Shown here piece by piece: positions 41,067-49,965 of a DNA stretch of 64,000 bases. The stretch is taken from NCBI RefSeq assembly GCF_001676705.1, contig NZ_CP016170.1:3348001-3412000 (forward strand), read 5' to 3'. The notes below the pieces were generated by a model that saw nothing but the letters and a program-made list of their open reading frames with translations, had not been told where the DNA came from and did no database searches. Within the stretch, counting starts at the first letter, position 1. Each line of letters begins with the position of its first letter. The DNA comes from Bordetella bronchialis (GTDB lineage Bacteria > Pseudomonadota > Gammaproteobacteria > Burkholderiales > Burkholderiaceae_B). The position numbers and the translations under genes were made by a program.

Positions 41067-44000
41067 CGCGATACTCCCAGGCGGCGCAACAGCCGGCGCA
41101 GCCATGACGGGCGTGGCGCCGCCGCGGTCCCACCGCCGGCGGCCTGCCGGCCCAATTGTTCGAACAGCTGGCGCAGCACGATTTTGGCGGCGCCCTCCAG
41201 CATGCGGCCTCCCACCGCCGCGACCTTGCCCGAGACCTGGGCTTCGTAGTCGTAGCGCAGCAGGCAGCCGCCATCGCGCGGTTCCAGCGACACCACGCCG
41301 CTGCCCTGGGCCGCCCCCATGCCGGACAGGCCCGAACCCGCCAGCCTCAGGCGATGTGGCGGCTCCAGGTCGCTCAGCGCCACTTCGGCGGCGTAGCGCG
41401 CCTTGATCATGCCCACGCCCACCGTCACGTCCGCGCGGTAGCGGTGCGGCCCGACTTCCTCCAGGGCGTGGCAGCCGGGAATGACGCGCGCCAGCGCCGC
41501 CGGATCCATCAACACATCGAACACGGCCTCCGGCGTGGCGGACAAGAAGATCTCCCCGCGAGCGGCCAAGGCCTTGCCCCCCTTGGCATCCTTGCCGCCG
41601 GGCCGTCCCGTTCCCTGGGCGGCATCGCCCATGTTTGCCGGGTCGCCCGGCGTGCGCGCCGCGCCGGCGCCCATCGACGCATCCAGCGACGCCGCCACCG
41701 CGGCCGACGGCGGCGGTTCCTGTATGCCGATCAGCGCCATCACTCGCGCCGGCGTCAAGGGCAGCTCGATGTCGGCGCAGCCCAGCGCATCGGCCACGGC
41801 ATTGGCGATACAGGGCGGCGTGCTCATGTTGTTGCCCTCGCCCAGGCCTTTGGCGCCCAGCGGGGTGTAGGGACTGGGCGTTTCCAGGTGCAGGATCAGC
41901 GGCTCGGGCACTTCGCACGTGGTCGGGACCAGATAGTCGGCGAAGGTGCCGGACTGGAAGCTGCCGTCGCCGCCGTAGCGGAACTCCTCCATGAGCGCGG
42001 CGCCCAGGCCTTGCGCGAAAGCGCCGCGTATCTGCCCGTCGGCCAGCGCGGGATTCAGCAAGGTGCCGGCATCGTGCGTGGTGACGTAGCGGTCGATGCG
42101 GACCCGGCCGGTATCGCGGTCCACCTCGACCGCGCAGATGTCGAAGGCGAAGCCATACGCCGCCGACGTATTGACGCGATCGTCGTCGTCCGGCGCGGTG
42201 AGTTCGGGCGGTGTCCAGAAGGCCGTTTCCCGCAGGCCGGGCGCCTCCCCCGCGGGCAGCAGCCCCGGCGCCCAGTGCGGCCCGGCGGCGAAGCGCGCGA
42301 ACGGCAGCGCGCGGTCGGGCGCATGGCGCGAAAACACCTTGCCGTCTTCGAACATGATCTCGGCCGGCTGGCAAGCCAGCGTCCCGGCGGCGATGCGCGC
42401 CAGCTTGTCGCGCAGACGCTGGCAGGCGATGTGCAGCGTGCCCGCCACCGCGCCGGCGAAGCGGCTGGAGTAATTGCCCGCGGCCACCGACCACGCATCC
42501 TTGGTCGTGTCGAACTCCACATTCACCATGACGTCTTCCACGGCGACGCCGAACACGTCGGCGGCGACCTGCGCGCAGACGGTGCGGTGTCCCTGCCCCG
42601 CCGGCGAGGACGCCACGGTAACGGTAATGCCGCCCAAGGGATCGATGGCCACGGTGGCCGCGGCGATGCCGCCGTTCTTGGGCCCCGCCTTGGCGCGCTG
42701 CTCGCGCGTCAGCGCGGTGGTGATATAGCCCATATTGGAGATCGAGGGCTCGACGATGGCGGCGAAACCGATGCCGTAAAGCCGCCCCTGGGCGCGCGCG
42801 GCCGCCTGGCGCGCGCGCAGCTCGTCCAGCCCGCCTTCGCGCACGGCCATGTCCAGGGCCTTGTGGTAATCGCCCGAATCGATCAATGCCCCGGCCGCGG
42901 CGCGATAAGGAAAGGCGTCGCGCGGGATGAAGTTGCGCCGGTACACATCCAGCGGATCCATGCCCAGCTCGACCGCGATGCGCTGCACCAGGCGTTCCAG
43001 CACGAAATACGTCTGCGGCCCGCCGAAGCCGCGCACCAGGCCGGTGGGAGTCTTGCTGGTCAGCACCACGCGATTGCGCACGCGCAGGTGTTCGATCGCA
43101 TAAGCGCCGGTCAGGCAGCCGTGCATGCGGTAGAAGGTGGCGGGCTCCGGCGCCCGCAGGTAGCCGCCGCAATCGTCTAGCTGGTCCAGCGACAGGGCCA
43201 GGATGCGCCCGTCCCGGTCGACCGCGGCCTCCGCGTGGCACAAGCGCGCGGTGGCCGATGTCGCCGCCGTCAGGTGCTCCAGGCGGTCCTCCACCCACTT
43301 CACGGGCGCGCCGGCCTTGCGCGAGGCCAGGCACATCAGCACGATGGGGCTCATCACCGCCTGCTTCACGCCGAAGCTGCCGCCGGAGTCGGCGAAGGTG
43401 CGATGGCGCAGCCGGTTGCCCGGCACTTTCAGGGCCATCGCCATCACCGTATGCAGCGAGAACGGCCCCATGAAATTGGACTGGACGTCGTAGCCGTCCT
43501 GTTCGGAAATGAACTGCGCCACCACCACCGCGGTCTCGATGGGCGTGCAGGAATTGCGCGGATAGCGCAAGGTCAGCCCGATACGGCGGGGCGCGGCCGC
43601 GAATGCCGCGTCCGGGTCGCCGTAGCGGAAAGCGCGGTCGCTCACCACATTGCTGCCCACCTGCTCGTGCAGGACCGGCGCATCCGGCGCGATCGCGCTT
43701 TCGATGTCGGTCACCGGCGCCAGCGGCTCGTAATCGGCCTCCACCAGCTCGGCCGCGTCTTCCGCCAGATAGCGGCTTTCCGCCACCACGACGGCCACCG
43801 GCTCGCCCACGTAGCGCACCTTGTCCACCGCCAGCGCCCACAGGTCCATCGGCTGCTTGACGCCGACGATAAAGGGCTTGGACCAGCGCTGCACGTCGGC
43901 CCCCGTCAACACCGCGCGCACGCCTGGCATCGCTTCGGCGCGCGCGGCGCGGACCGCGCGAAGCCGGGCATGCGCGTGGGGCGACCGCACCACCGCCGCG

Positions 44001-44158
44001 TGCAGCGTGCCCGGCCGCAGGGCCGCATCGTCGCCGTAGCCGCCGCGGCCCGTCAGCAGCGCCCGGTCCTCGACGCGCGCGGCGGCGCGCCCCAGGTGCC
44101 GGCGCGGCCGCGGCGCCGTCTCGGGTGCGGCGATGGGATCGAGGGTGGTAACCGTCAT
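41063..44158 (-). CDS. hmfA: Molybdenum hydroxylase large subunit fused to CoxG (2-furoyl-CoA dehydrogenase candidate, HmfA)
   Basis: The product is 1031 aa. Residues about 20-790 are the xanthine-dehydrogenase/CoxL-type molybdopterin subunit: 'RVEDRALLTGRGGYGDD', 'LVRGFGGPQTYFVLERLV', 'ASSPAGQGHRTVCAQVAADV' and 'GAKGLGEGNNMSTPPCIANA', with the catalytic-type glutamate in GEG. After a Gly/Ala-rich linker (about 795-850) comes a CoxG/SRPBCC domain (about 850-1005, 'EIFLSATPEAVFDVLMDPAA' to 'LFEQLGRQ') and a basic tail. CoxG is otherwise a separate protein that anchors CO-dehydrogenase-like enzymes at the membrane. No XdhC/CoxF maturation gene is near. The substrate call is inferred from the cluster. 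Confidence 0.83.
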   Translation of the reverse strand: MTVTTLDPIAAPETAPRPRRHLGRAAARVEDRALLTGRGGYGDDAALRPGTLHAAVVRSPHAHARLRAVRAARAEAMPGVRAVLTGADVQRWSKPFIVGVKQPMDLWALAVDKVRYVGEPVAVVVAESRYLAEDAAELVEADYEPLAPVTDIESAIAPDAPVLHEQVGSNVVSDRAFRYGDPDAAFAAAPRRIGLTLRYPRNSCTPIETAVVVAQFISEQDGYDVQSNFMGPFSLHTVMAMALKVPGNRLRHRTFADSGGSFGVKQAVMSPIVLMCLASRKAGAPVKWVEDRLEHLTAATSATARLCHAEAAVDRDGRILALSLDQLDDCGGYLRAPEPATFYRMHGCLTGAYAIEHLRVRNRVVLTSKTPTGLVRGFGGPQTYFVLERLVQRIAVELGMDPLDVYRRNFIPRDAFPYRAAAGALIDSGDYHKALDMAVREGGLDELRARQAAARAQGRLYGIGFAAIVEPSISNMGYITTALTREQRAKAGPKNGGIAAATVAIDPLGGITVTVASSPAGQGHRTVCAQVAADVFGVAVEDVMVNVEFDTTKDAWSVAAGNYSSRFAGAVAGTLHIACQRLRDKLARIAAGTLACQPAEIMFEDGKVFSRHAPDRALPFARFAAGPHWAPGLLPAGEAPGLRETAFWTPPELTAPDDDDRVNTSAAYGFAFDICAVEVDRDTGRVRIDRYVTTHDAGTLLNPALADGQIRGAFAQGLGAALMEEFRYGGDGSFQSGTFADYLVPTTCEVPEPLILHLETPSPYTPLGAKGLGEGNNMSTPPCIANAVADALGCADIELPLTPARVMALIGIQEPPPSAAVAASLDASMGAGAARTPGDPANMGDAAQGTGRPGGKDAKGGKALAARGEIFLSATPEAVFDVLMDPAALARVIPGCHALEEVGPHRYRADVTVGVGMIKARYAAEVALSDLEPPHRLRLAGSGLSGMGAAQGSGVVSLEPRDGGCLLRYDYEAQVSGKVAAVGGRMLEGAAKIVLRQLFEQLGRQAAGGGTAAAPRPSWLRRLLRRLGVSR

Positions 44159-44168
44159 GGAGATGCGC

Positions 44169-45173
44169 TCACTCGGCCCGGATGCCGGCCTTCTTGATCA
44201 CCGGCGCCCATTTGGCGTCCTGCGCCTGGAAGAACTTCTCGAAATCCGCCGTGGAACCGCCCAATACCTGTACGCCTTGCGCGGCGAAGACGGACTTCAC
44301 GTCCTCGTCCTGCAGGGCCTTGTTCAACTGGGCGTTCAGCTTCTCGACGATGGCCGTGGGCGTTCCGCGCGGCACCGCCAGGCCGTACCAGACCGCGACC
44401 TCGAAGCCGGGGTAGCCTTGCTCGGCCACCGTCGGGATGTCCGGTACCGAGGGCAGCCGCTTGGCCGTGGTAATGCCGAGCGAGCGCATCTTGCCCGCCT
44501 TGATTTGCGGCAAGGCATTGGGCAGGTTGTCGAACATGACGTCGACCTGGCCACCCAGCAAGGCGGTGACCATGGGCGCGCTGCCCTTGTACGGAATCTG
44601 GTTCATGTCCGTGCCGGTCACGTTCTTGAAGTACTCCATCGCCAGGTGCAGCGAGGTACCGTTGCCGGCCGACGCGTAGTTCATCTTGCCGGGGCTCGCC
44701 TTGGCCCGGGCCACCAGGTCGGGCAGCGACTTGATGGGCGATTCCGCGCGCACCAGCAGCACGTTGGGCGTCTGCCCCGCCAGCAGTACCGGCACGAAGT
44801 CGCGCTGCGTGTCGTAGGGCAGCTTGGGGTAGATGTACTGGTTCACCACCAGCGGGAATCCCACCACGACCAGCGTATAGCCGTCCGGGGCCGCGCGGGC
44901 GCCCGCTTCGGTGCCGACCACCGTGCCGGCGCCGGGCCGGTTTTCCACGATGACGGGCTGGTGCCAGGCCTCGGTCAGTTTCTTGCCCAGCACCCGCGCC
45001 ATGGTGTCGTTGAAGCCGCCTGGCGTATACGGCACGATGATGCGCATGGCATTGTCCGGATAGGTGCCCGCGCCATCGGCGGCGGGCGCCGCCGCCGCCG
45101 TGGCGGTCGCCGCGGCCATGCACGCCGTGGCAAGTAAGGCGCCGCAGCGGCGCGCGATATTCTGGTATTGCAT
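44169..45173 (-). CDS. Bug-family tripartite tricarboxylate transporter receptor (TctC-like), copy 1
   Basis: The product is 334 aa from ATG 45173, which has a near-perfect AAGGAGGGA 3 nt upstream of a CGA spacer; nine extra codons upstream are unlikely. A signal peptide ends around 'ATATAAAAPAADG', so it is periplasmic. Bug signatures are 'AMRIIVPYTPGGFNDTMARV' and 'VIVENRPGAGTVVGTEA'. Bug proteins bind carboxylates or related small acids through two bridging waters. No TctA/TctB membrane genes are nearby, as usual for the expanded Bug sets of Bordetella-like bacteria, so it may serve as a sensor or share a distant permease. Confidence 0.9.
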   Translation of the reverse strand: MQYQNIARRCGALLATACMAAATATAAAAPAADGAGTYPDNAMRIIVPYTPGGFNDTMARVLGKKLTEAWHQPVIVENRPGAGTVVGTEAGARAAPDGYTLVVVGFPLVVNQYIYPKLPYDTQRDFVPVLLAGQTPNVLLVRAESPIKSLPDLVARAKASPGKMNYASAGNGTSLHLAMEYFKNVTGTDMNQIPYKGSAPMVTALLGGQVDVMFDNLPNALPQIKAGKMRSLGITTAKRLPSVPDIPTVAEQGYPGFEVAVWYGLAVPRGTPTAIVEKLNAQLNKALQDEDVKSVFAAQGVQVLGGSTADFEKFFQAQDAKWAPVIKKAGIRAE

Positions 45174-45234
45174 TCGTCCCTCCTTGTTATGGCTGTTCAT
45201 CGGGATGCCCGATGTTTCCTTTTTCCGCCCGTAC

Positions 45235-46689
45235 TCAGGCGACCCCCACCTGCTGGTAGATGTGCTTGATTTCCTGGAAATCGATCAGGGCGTCGTAGCC
45301 GTGCAGCCGTCCCAGGCCGCTGCGGCGGTAGCCGCCGGTCTCGGCCTCCGCGAACAGCTTGTTGTGGTCGTTGATCCATACCGTGCCGTTCTTCAGGGCG
45401 CGCGCCACGCGCATGGCGCGGGCGCCGTCGCGCGTCCAAACGCTGGCCGACAGGCCGTATTCGGAATGATTGGCGCGCGCGATCGCCTCGGCCTCGTCCT
45501 CGAAGCGTTCGATCACGACCAGCGGTCCGAAGATTTCTTCCTGGATGAAGAAGGCATGCGTATCCCGATGCGCGACCAGCGTGGGGCTGAGAAAAGCGCC
45601 GTTTGCCAGCGCGCCGCCCAGCCGCTCGCCGCGCAGCAGGACTTCGTCCGCCGCATCCACGGCCTGCGCGATGCGCGCGCCCACGCTGTCGGCGGCGGCC
45701 GCGTCGATCAGCGGCCCCATGCTGGCGCCTTCGGACAGGCCGGGCCCGACGCGCTGGGCGCGCAGCGCCTCGGCCAGCGCGTGCTTCATGGCGTCGTAGT
45801 GCCGCGCGTGCACCAGCACACGGCGCGCGGCCGTGCATTGCTGGCCGCTGATGATGGTCGCGGCCGCGGCCAGTGCCGGCGCGGCGGCGGCGACGTCGGC
45901 GTCCTCGAACACCAGGCAGGCCGATTTGCCGCCGAGTTCCAGCGACAGTTTTTTCATCGTGGGCGCCGCCGCGGCCATGATGCGCTGGCCGACGGCGTTC
46001 GATCCGGTAAAGCTGATGACGTCCACGTCGGGCGATTCCACCAGCCGCGACGCCACCTCGTGGCCCGTCTCGCTGACCAGGTTCACCACGCCGGGCGGCA
46101 AGCCAGGCGTTTCATGCAAGGCGGCGACCAGGGCCGCGCTTACCAGCGCCGTCTGCGGCGCGGGCTTGATGACGGCCGTGCAGCCCGCCGCGAGCGCTGG
46201 CGCCAGCGAGCGGATCAGCAGCACCGCCGGCGCATTCCACGGGACGATGATGCCCGCCACGCCGGCCGGCTCCTTCAGCAGTGTCGAGAACGCGCCGGGC
46301 TCCACCTCGAACACATGGCCGGGCATATAGCGCGACAGGCCGGCGTAGTAGCGGATCTCGGAAACCGCCGCGGCGATCTCGCCGCGCGACTGCCCCAGCA
46401 CCTTGCCGTTTTCCAGCGTCAACAGCCGCGCCAGCGCGTCGGCGCGCGCTTCCACGGCGTCGGCCCAGCGCAGCATGGCCATCTGCCGCAGGCGCGGATC
46501 GCGGGCCCACGAAGGCCCGTCGAAGGCGCGCCGCGCGGCGGCGATCGCCGCGTCGGCGTCCGCGCGCGAGGACGCGGCATAGCGCCCGAGCACGCCGCCG
46601 TCCGCGGGATTGCGGCTGTCGCCCCACTGTCCGTCGTGCGCGGCGCGCCATTGCCCGTCGATCAGATTGCTTGCCTGCGTGTGTTCCAT
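45235..46689 (-). CDS. NAD(P)-dependent aldehyde dehydrogenase
   Basis: The product is 484 aa, a standard soluble ALDH. Key residues are visible: Asn in 'IIVPWNAPAVLL', Lys in 'TAVIKPAPQTA', general base Glu in 'LSLELGGKSA', catalytic Cys in 'ISGQQCTAARR' and the 'EEIFGPLVVI' motif. It oxidises an aldehyde to the acid. In this operon a plausible substrate is the aldehyde formed by the ThDP decarboxylase (or furfural-type aldehydes entering a furoate route). It lies between two Bug receptor genes with 16-62 bp gaps. Substrate not determinable by eye. Confidence 0.9.
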   Translation of the reverse strand: MEHTQASNLIDGQWRAAHDGQWGDSRNPADGGVLGRYAASSRADADAAIAAARRAFDGPSWARDPRLRQMAMLRWADAVEARADALARLLTLENGKVLGQSRGEIAAAVSEIRYYAGLSRYMPGHVFEVEPGAFSTLLKEPAGVAGIIVPWNAPAVLLIRSLAPALAAGCTAVIKPAPQTALVSAALVAALHETPGLPPGVVNLVSETGHEVASRLVESPDVDVISFTGSNAVGQRIMAAAAPTMKKLSLELGGKSACLVFEDADVAAAAPALAAAATIISGQQCTAARRVLVHARHYDAMKHALAEALRAQRVGPGLSEGASMGPLIDAAAADSVGARIAQAVDAADEVLLRGERLGGALANGAFLSPTLVAHRDTHAFFIQEEIFGPLVVIERFEDEAEAIARANHSEYGLSASVWTRDGARAMRVARALKNGTVWINDHNKLFAEAETGGYRRSGLGRLHGYDALIDFQEIKHIYQQVGVA

Positions 46690-46705
46690 GATGCGTTCCG
46701 GCGCC

Positions 46706-47692
46706 TTATTCGACCGTGATATGGCCGTCGCGCACGACCTTTTTCCACAAGGCCACCTGCGTGGCGATGAAGCGGCGGAAGTCCTCCGGCGTGCCGCCGT
46801 CGGGCACCACGCCCTGCTGGGCGAAGGCTTCCTTGATGTCCGGCATGGCCAGCACCTCGTTCAGGTCGCGGTTCAACTTGTCGACGATGGCGGGCGGCGT
46901 GCCGGCCGGCACCACGAAGCCGTGCCAGGACTCGACCTCATAGCCCGGCAGCCCGGCCTCGGCCGCCGTCGGCAGTTCGGGCATCAGCGGCGAGCGCGCC
47001 GCGCTGGCCACCGCCAGCGCCCGCACCTTGCCGGACTTCAGGAATGGCAGCGCATTGGGCAGCAGGTCCACGGCCAGGTCCACCTGCGCGCCGGCCAGGT
47101 CCGTTAGCATGGGCGTGCTGCCCTTGTAGGGCACTTGCGTCATGCGGGTGCCCGACATGCTTTCGAACAGGGCCATGGCCAGATGGTTGGACGAGCCCGG
47201 CCCGGACGAGCCGTAGTTCAGTCCCCCGGGACGCGCCTTGGCGGCGGCCAGCACGTCTTTCAGCGTATGCAGCGGACTGCCCGCATGCGTCACCAGCATC
47301 ATGGGCGAGCGGCCCGCGAGCACCACCGGCGTGAAGGCCTTCTCGGTGTCGTACGGCAGCTTGTAAAGCGAGGGATTCGAGGCAAAGGGAAACTGCACCA
47401 CCAGCAGCGTGTAGCCGTCGGGCGCCGACATCGCCACCGACTGGGTGCCGATCACCGTGCCGCCGCCGGGCTTGTTCTCCACGATCACCGGCTGTTTGTA
47501 TTTCGGCGCCAGTTTGGCGGCCACCAGCCTGCCCAGCGTGTCGTTGAACCCGCCCACCGGATACGGCACGACGATGCGCACCGCCTTGGCGGGATAAGTG
47601 TCTTCCTGTGCCTGGACAGTGCCCATGGCCAGGGCCAAGCCCGCGCCAAGGACGGCCGCGGTCAACGCAAGTCTGCGCCGGGATGCATACAT
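46706..47692 (-). CDS. Bug-family tripartite tricarboxylate transporter receptor (TctC-like), copy 2
   Basis: The product is 328 aa with a signal peptide ('ALTAAVLGAGLALAMGTVQA', cleaved near residue 29) and Bug motifs 'AVRIVVPYPVGGFNDTLGRL' and 'VIVENKPGGGTVIGTQS'. GGAGA lies about 8 nt before the ATG. It is clearly paralogous to copy 1 in the same operon; both share the GGFNDT pocket motif, so they may bind related ligands. It follows the enolase-superfamily gene by 37 bp. Confidence 0.9.
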   Translation of the reverse strand: MYASRRRLALTAAVLGAGLALAMGTVQAQEDTYPAKAVRIVVPYPVGGFNDTLGRLVAAKLAPKYKQPVIVENKPGGGTVIGTQSVAMSAPDGYTLLVVQFPFASNPSLYKLPYDTEKAFTPVVLAGRSPMMLVTHAGSPLHTLKDVLAAAKARPGGLNYGSSGPGSSNHLAMALFESMSGTRMTQVPYKGSTPMLTDLAGAQVDLAVDLLPNALPFLKSGKVRALAVASAARSPLMPELPTAAEAGLPGYEVESWHGFVVPAGTPPAIVDKLNRDLNEVLAMPDIKEAFAQQGVVPDGGTPEDFRRFIATQVALWKKVVRDGHITVE

Positions 47693-47729
47693 GCCTGGTC
47701 TCCTCTCTTTTTTTGATCCAACCGACGCG

Positions 47730-48914
47730 TCAGGCGTAGGCCGGCCCCTCGATGGGCGGATGGGCGGCCAGGAAGTCCTCGTCCACCTCGACGCCGATGC
47801 CCGGCCCTTGCGGTGGCGCGACGCAACCGTCCTCGCCGATGGTGAAAGGCGTGCTCACGAGCGCATCGCGGAACAGATTGCCGCGCGACACATCGGCCTC
47901 GAAGTAGCCGCCCTGGTCGATGGCGGCCAGCACATGCAGCGTGGCCGCCATATTGATGCCCGTCATCGAAGAGTGGGGATGCACGGGCAGCTTGTAGGCC
48001 GAGCCCAGCGCGGCGATGCGCAAGGTCTCTGTGATCCCGCCGGTCTTAGAAAGATCCGGCTGCAGGATGTCCACGACGCGGTCGTCCACCAGGCGGCTGA
48101 ACTCGAAGCGCGTGTAGTGGTTCTCGCCGGCGGCGAAGGCGATGCGCCCATAGGCGCGCGCGCTTTCATAATTTCGGTAGTCGTGCGCGGGAAACGGCTC
48201 CTCCAGCCAGCCCACGCCCAACGCATCGAGCGCCGGGATGGCCTGGCGCGCGTCGCCCAGCGTATAGGCCGCGTTGGCATCGGCCAGGATGACGAGATCG
48301 TCGCCAAAGGCGTCGCGCACGGCTTGCACGCGCGCCAGGTCTCGCGCGACGGAGTCGCCAAGGCGCAACTTCACGGCCTTATAGCCCGCGCCGACATGAG
48401 CGGCCGCTTCTTCCACCAGCGAGGCCGGTTCCTGCCAGCCCAGCGCCACCCCGCCGGCATAGGCCGGAATGCGCCGGCTGGCCCCGCCGAGCAGCCGGTA
48501 CAAGGGCCAGCCCACCGCCTTGGCACGGATGTCCCAGAGCGCCATGTCGATGCCGCTCATGGCGATCGCGCAACCGGCGCCGATGCCGTGGCTGGCCAGT
48601 TGCGCCGCGTAGATGCGCTGCCAGATCCCATTGACGTCGGCCGCCTGCATGCCCACCACCATCGGGCGCAGGGCGTGATTGACGAAATGGGCGATGCTGG
48701 AGTGCGCGCGGCCGTGGTGCGATTCACCCCAGCCCACCAGCCCGTCCGCGGTCGTCACCTTGACGATGACGGCGTCGCGCTTGAGCGCGCGCCCCACGCC
48801 CAGCCGCACGCTGTGCGCGGGCGGAACGGGAAACGACACGGCCCAGGCCTGCACGTCGGTCACGGCCGGCGCCGTTGTATCGGTCGTCTCGTGAAGGCGC
48901 GGCTGGGGCTGCAT
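47730..48914 (-). CDS. Mandelate racemase / muconate lactonizing enzyme family protein
   Basis: The product is 394 aa of the enolase superfamily. The C-terminal barrel carries K182-L-R184 (KxR in place of KxK), metal ligands D212 ('ILADAN'), E238 ('WLEEPF') and E264 ('AAGENH'), and the D287/H314 dyad ('QPDLSK', 'VHPHSS') with E339. The His-Asp dyad places it with the mandelate-racemase group, which abstracts a proton next to a carboxylate; outcomes include racemisation and acid-sugar dehydration. First gene of the catabolic operon, divergent from a LysR gene. A dehydratase for aldonic/aldaric acids is an equally good reading. Confidence 0.85.
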   Translation of the reverse strand: MQPQPRLHETTDTTAPAVTDVQAWAVSFPVPPAHSVRLGVGRALKRDAVIVKVTTADGLVGWGESHHGRAHSSIAHFVNHALRPMVVGMQAADVNGIWQRIYAAQLASHGIGAGCAIAMSGIDMALWDIRAKAVGWPLYRLLGGASRRIPAYAGGVALGWQEPASLVEEAAAHVGAGYKAVKLRLGDSVARDLARVQAVRDAFGDDLVILADANAAYTLGDARQAIPALDALGVGWLEEPFPAHDYRNYESARAYGRIAFAAGENHYTRFEFSRLVDDRVVDILQPDLSKTGGITETLRIAALGSAYKLPVHPHSSMTGINMAATLHVLAAIDQGGYFEADVSRGNLFRDALVSTPFTIGEDGCVAPPQGPGIGVEVDEDFLAAHPPIEGPAYA

Positions 48915-49011
48915 GATTCCTGGTCTCCTCGGTCGCGGCCTCGAACGGGCCGGTCGAAGAAAGTTTAGGAACCGTGCAACATCAGGTCAATTAATATTAA
49001 ATTATTGTCTC

Positions 49012-49028
49012 TATCAGATTTACTGATA
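49012..49028. promoter_or_regulatory. Dyad in the LysR/catabolic-operon divergent promoter
   Basis: TATCAG-ATTTA-CTGATA is a perfect 6-bp dyad ending 22 bp before the LysR start. Next to it an unusually AT-rich block (48987-49008) contains the palindrome TTAATATTAA. Both are candidate sites for the LysR protein and the promoters of the two divergent units. Confidence 0.55.
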
Positions 49029-49050
49029 CAGCGACCAGGAGGGAGCCGGG

Positions 49051-49947
49051 ATGGAATTCAGGCAGATCCAGTATTTCGTTTGCCTTTACGAAGAAGGCTC
49101 GGTAACGCGCGCCGCGCGCCGGCTCAACATCGTGCAGCCGGCCCTGAGCATGCAGATCGCCAAGCTGGAACAGGAAACGGGGCGCCAGCTTTTCGTGCGC
49201 AGTTCCAGCGGCATGCAGCCCACGCCGGAAGCGCGGCAGATGTACCGCATCTTCATGCCGGTGCTGGCCGATTTCGCCCGCGCCCGCGAACAGGTCATGC
49301 AGCGCGACGACGAGCTCAGCGGCCAGGTGCGCGTGGGCATGATCGCCACTATCGCCCAGGGCGTGATGGTGGATGCGCTGATGGCCTTCACGCAGATGCA
49401 TCCCAAGGTGGCGCTGGCGCTGGTCGACGGCTACAGCGGCGGCTTGATCGACGCGGTCGCCGGCGGCCAGCTGGACGCGGCCGTCATCAACAAGCCGCGC
49501 CGCCCCCTGGCGCTGGCCACCGAGCCCATCGCGGAAGAAAGCCTGGTGCTGGTCTGCGGCAACCACCACGCCGAGCTGCCGCCGGAAGTGCCCTTGCGCC
49601 AGATGGCCAGGCTCAAGCTCGTGCTGCCCACGCGCCAGCACGGGCTGCGCGGCATCCTCGAAAGTTTCGCGCAGGCCGAAGACGTGGACCTGGCCCCGGC
49701 GGTGGAGATCGATTCCATCAGCGCCATCCTGAAGCTGGTGCACGGCAGCGATTTCGCGTCCGTGCTGCCGCAGGTCGCCGTGCGCAGCGAGATATCGCTG
49801 GGCCGCGTGCGCAGCCACGCCATCGTGCGGCCCCGGTTGACGCGGCAGGTGGTCTGCGTCACGCATCCCCGCAGGACGCCCGGCGCGGCGGCATCCGCCT
49901 TCCTGCGCGTCCTGCTGCGCCACGTGCAGGACATGTCGGTCGCCTGA
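49051..49947 (+). CDS. LysR-family regulator of the catabolic operon
   Basis: The product is 298 aa with the NAC/CynR-like N-terminus 'MEFRQIQYFVCLYEEGSVTR' and HTH 'AARRLNIVQPALSMQIAKLE', and an effector domain ('GQVRVGMIATIAQGVMVDAL'). CAGGAGGGAG lies about 7 nt upstream of the ATG. It is divergent from the eleven-gene minus-strand catabolic operon that begins with the enolase-superfamily gene, and is the obvious pathway-specific activator, presumably responding to a pathway acid. Confidence 0.9.
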   Translation: MEFRQIQYFVCLYEEGSVTRAARRLNIVQPALSMQIAKLEQETGRQLFVRSSSGMQPTPEARQMYRIFMPVLADFARAREQVMQRDDELSGQVRVGMIATIAQGVMVDALMAFTQMHPKVALALVDGYSGGLIDAVAGGQLDAAVINKPRRPLALATEPIAEESLVLVCGNHHAELPPEVPLRQMARLKLVLPTRQHGLRGILESFAQAEDVDLAPAVEIDSISAILKLVHGSDFASVLPQVAVRSEISLGRVRSHAIVRPRLTRQVVCVTHPRRTPGAAASAFLRVLLRHVQDMSVA

Positions 49948-49965
49948 GGACGCGCCGGGCGGGCG

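Noticed and set aside
39604..41274. Reading the molybdenum hydroxylase as 4-hydroxybenzoyl-CoA reductase
   Set aside because: The FAD subunit (277 aa) lacks the extra [4Fe-4S] insertion typical of that enzyme, and UbiD/UbiX plus an HmfE-like crotonase fit a furan route better.
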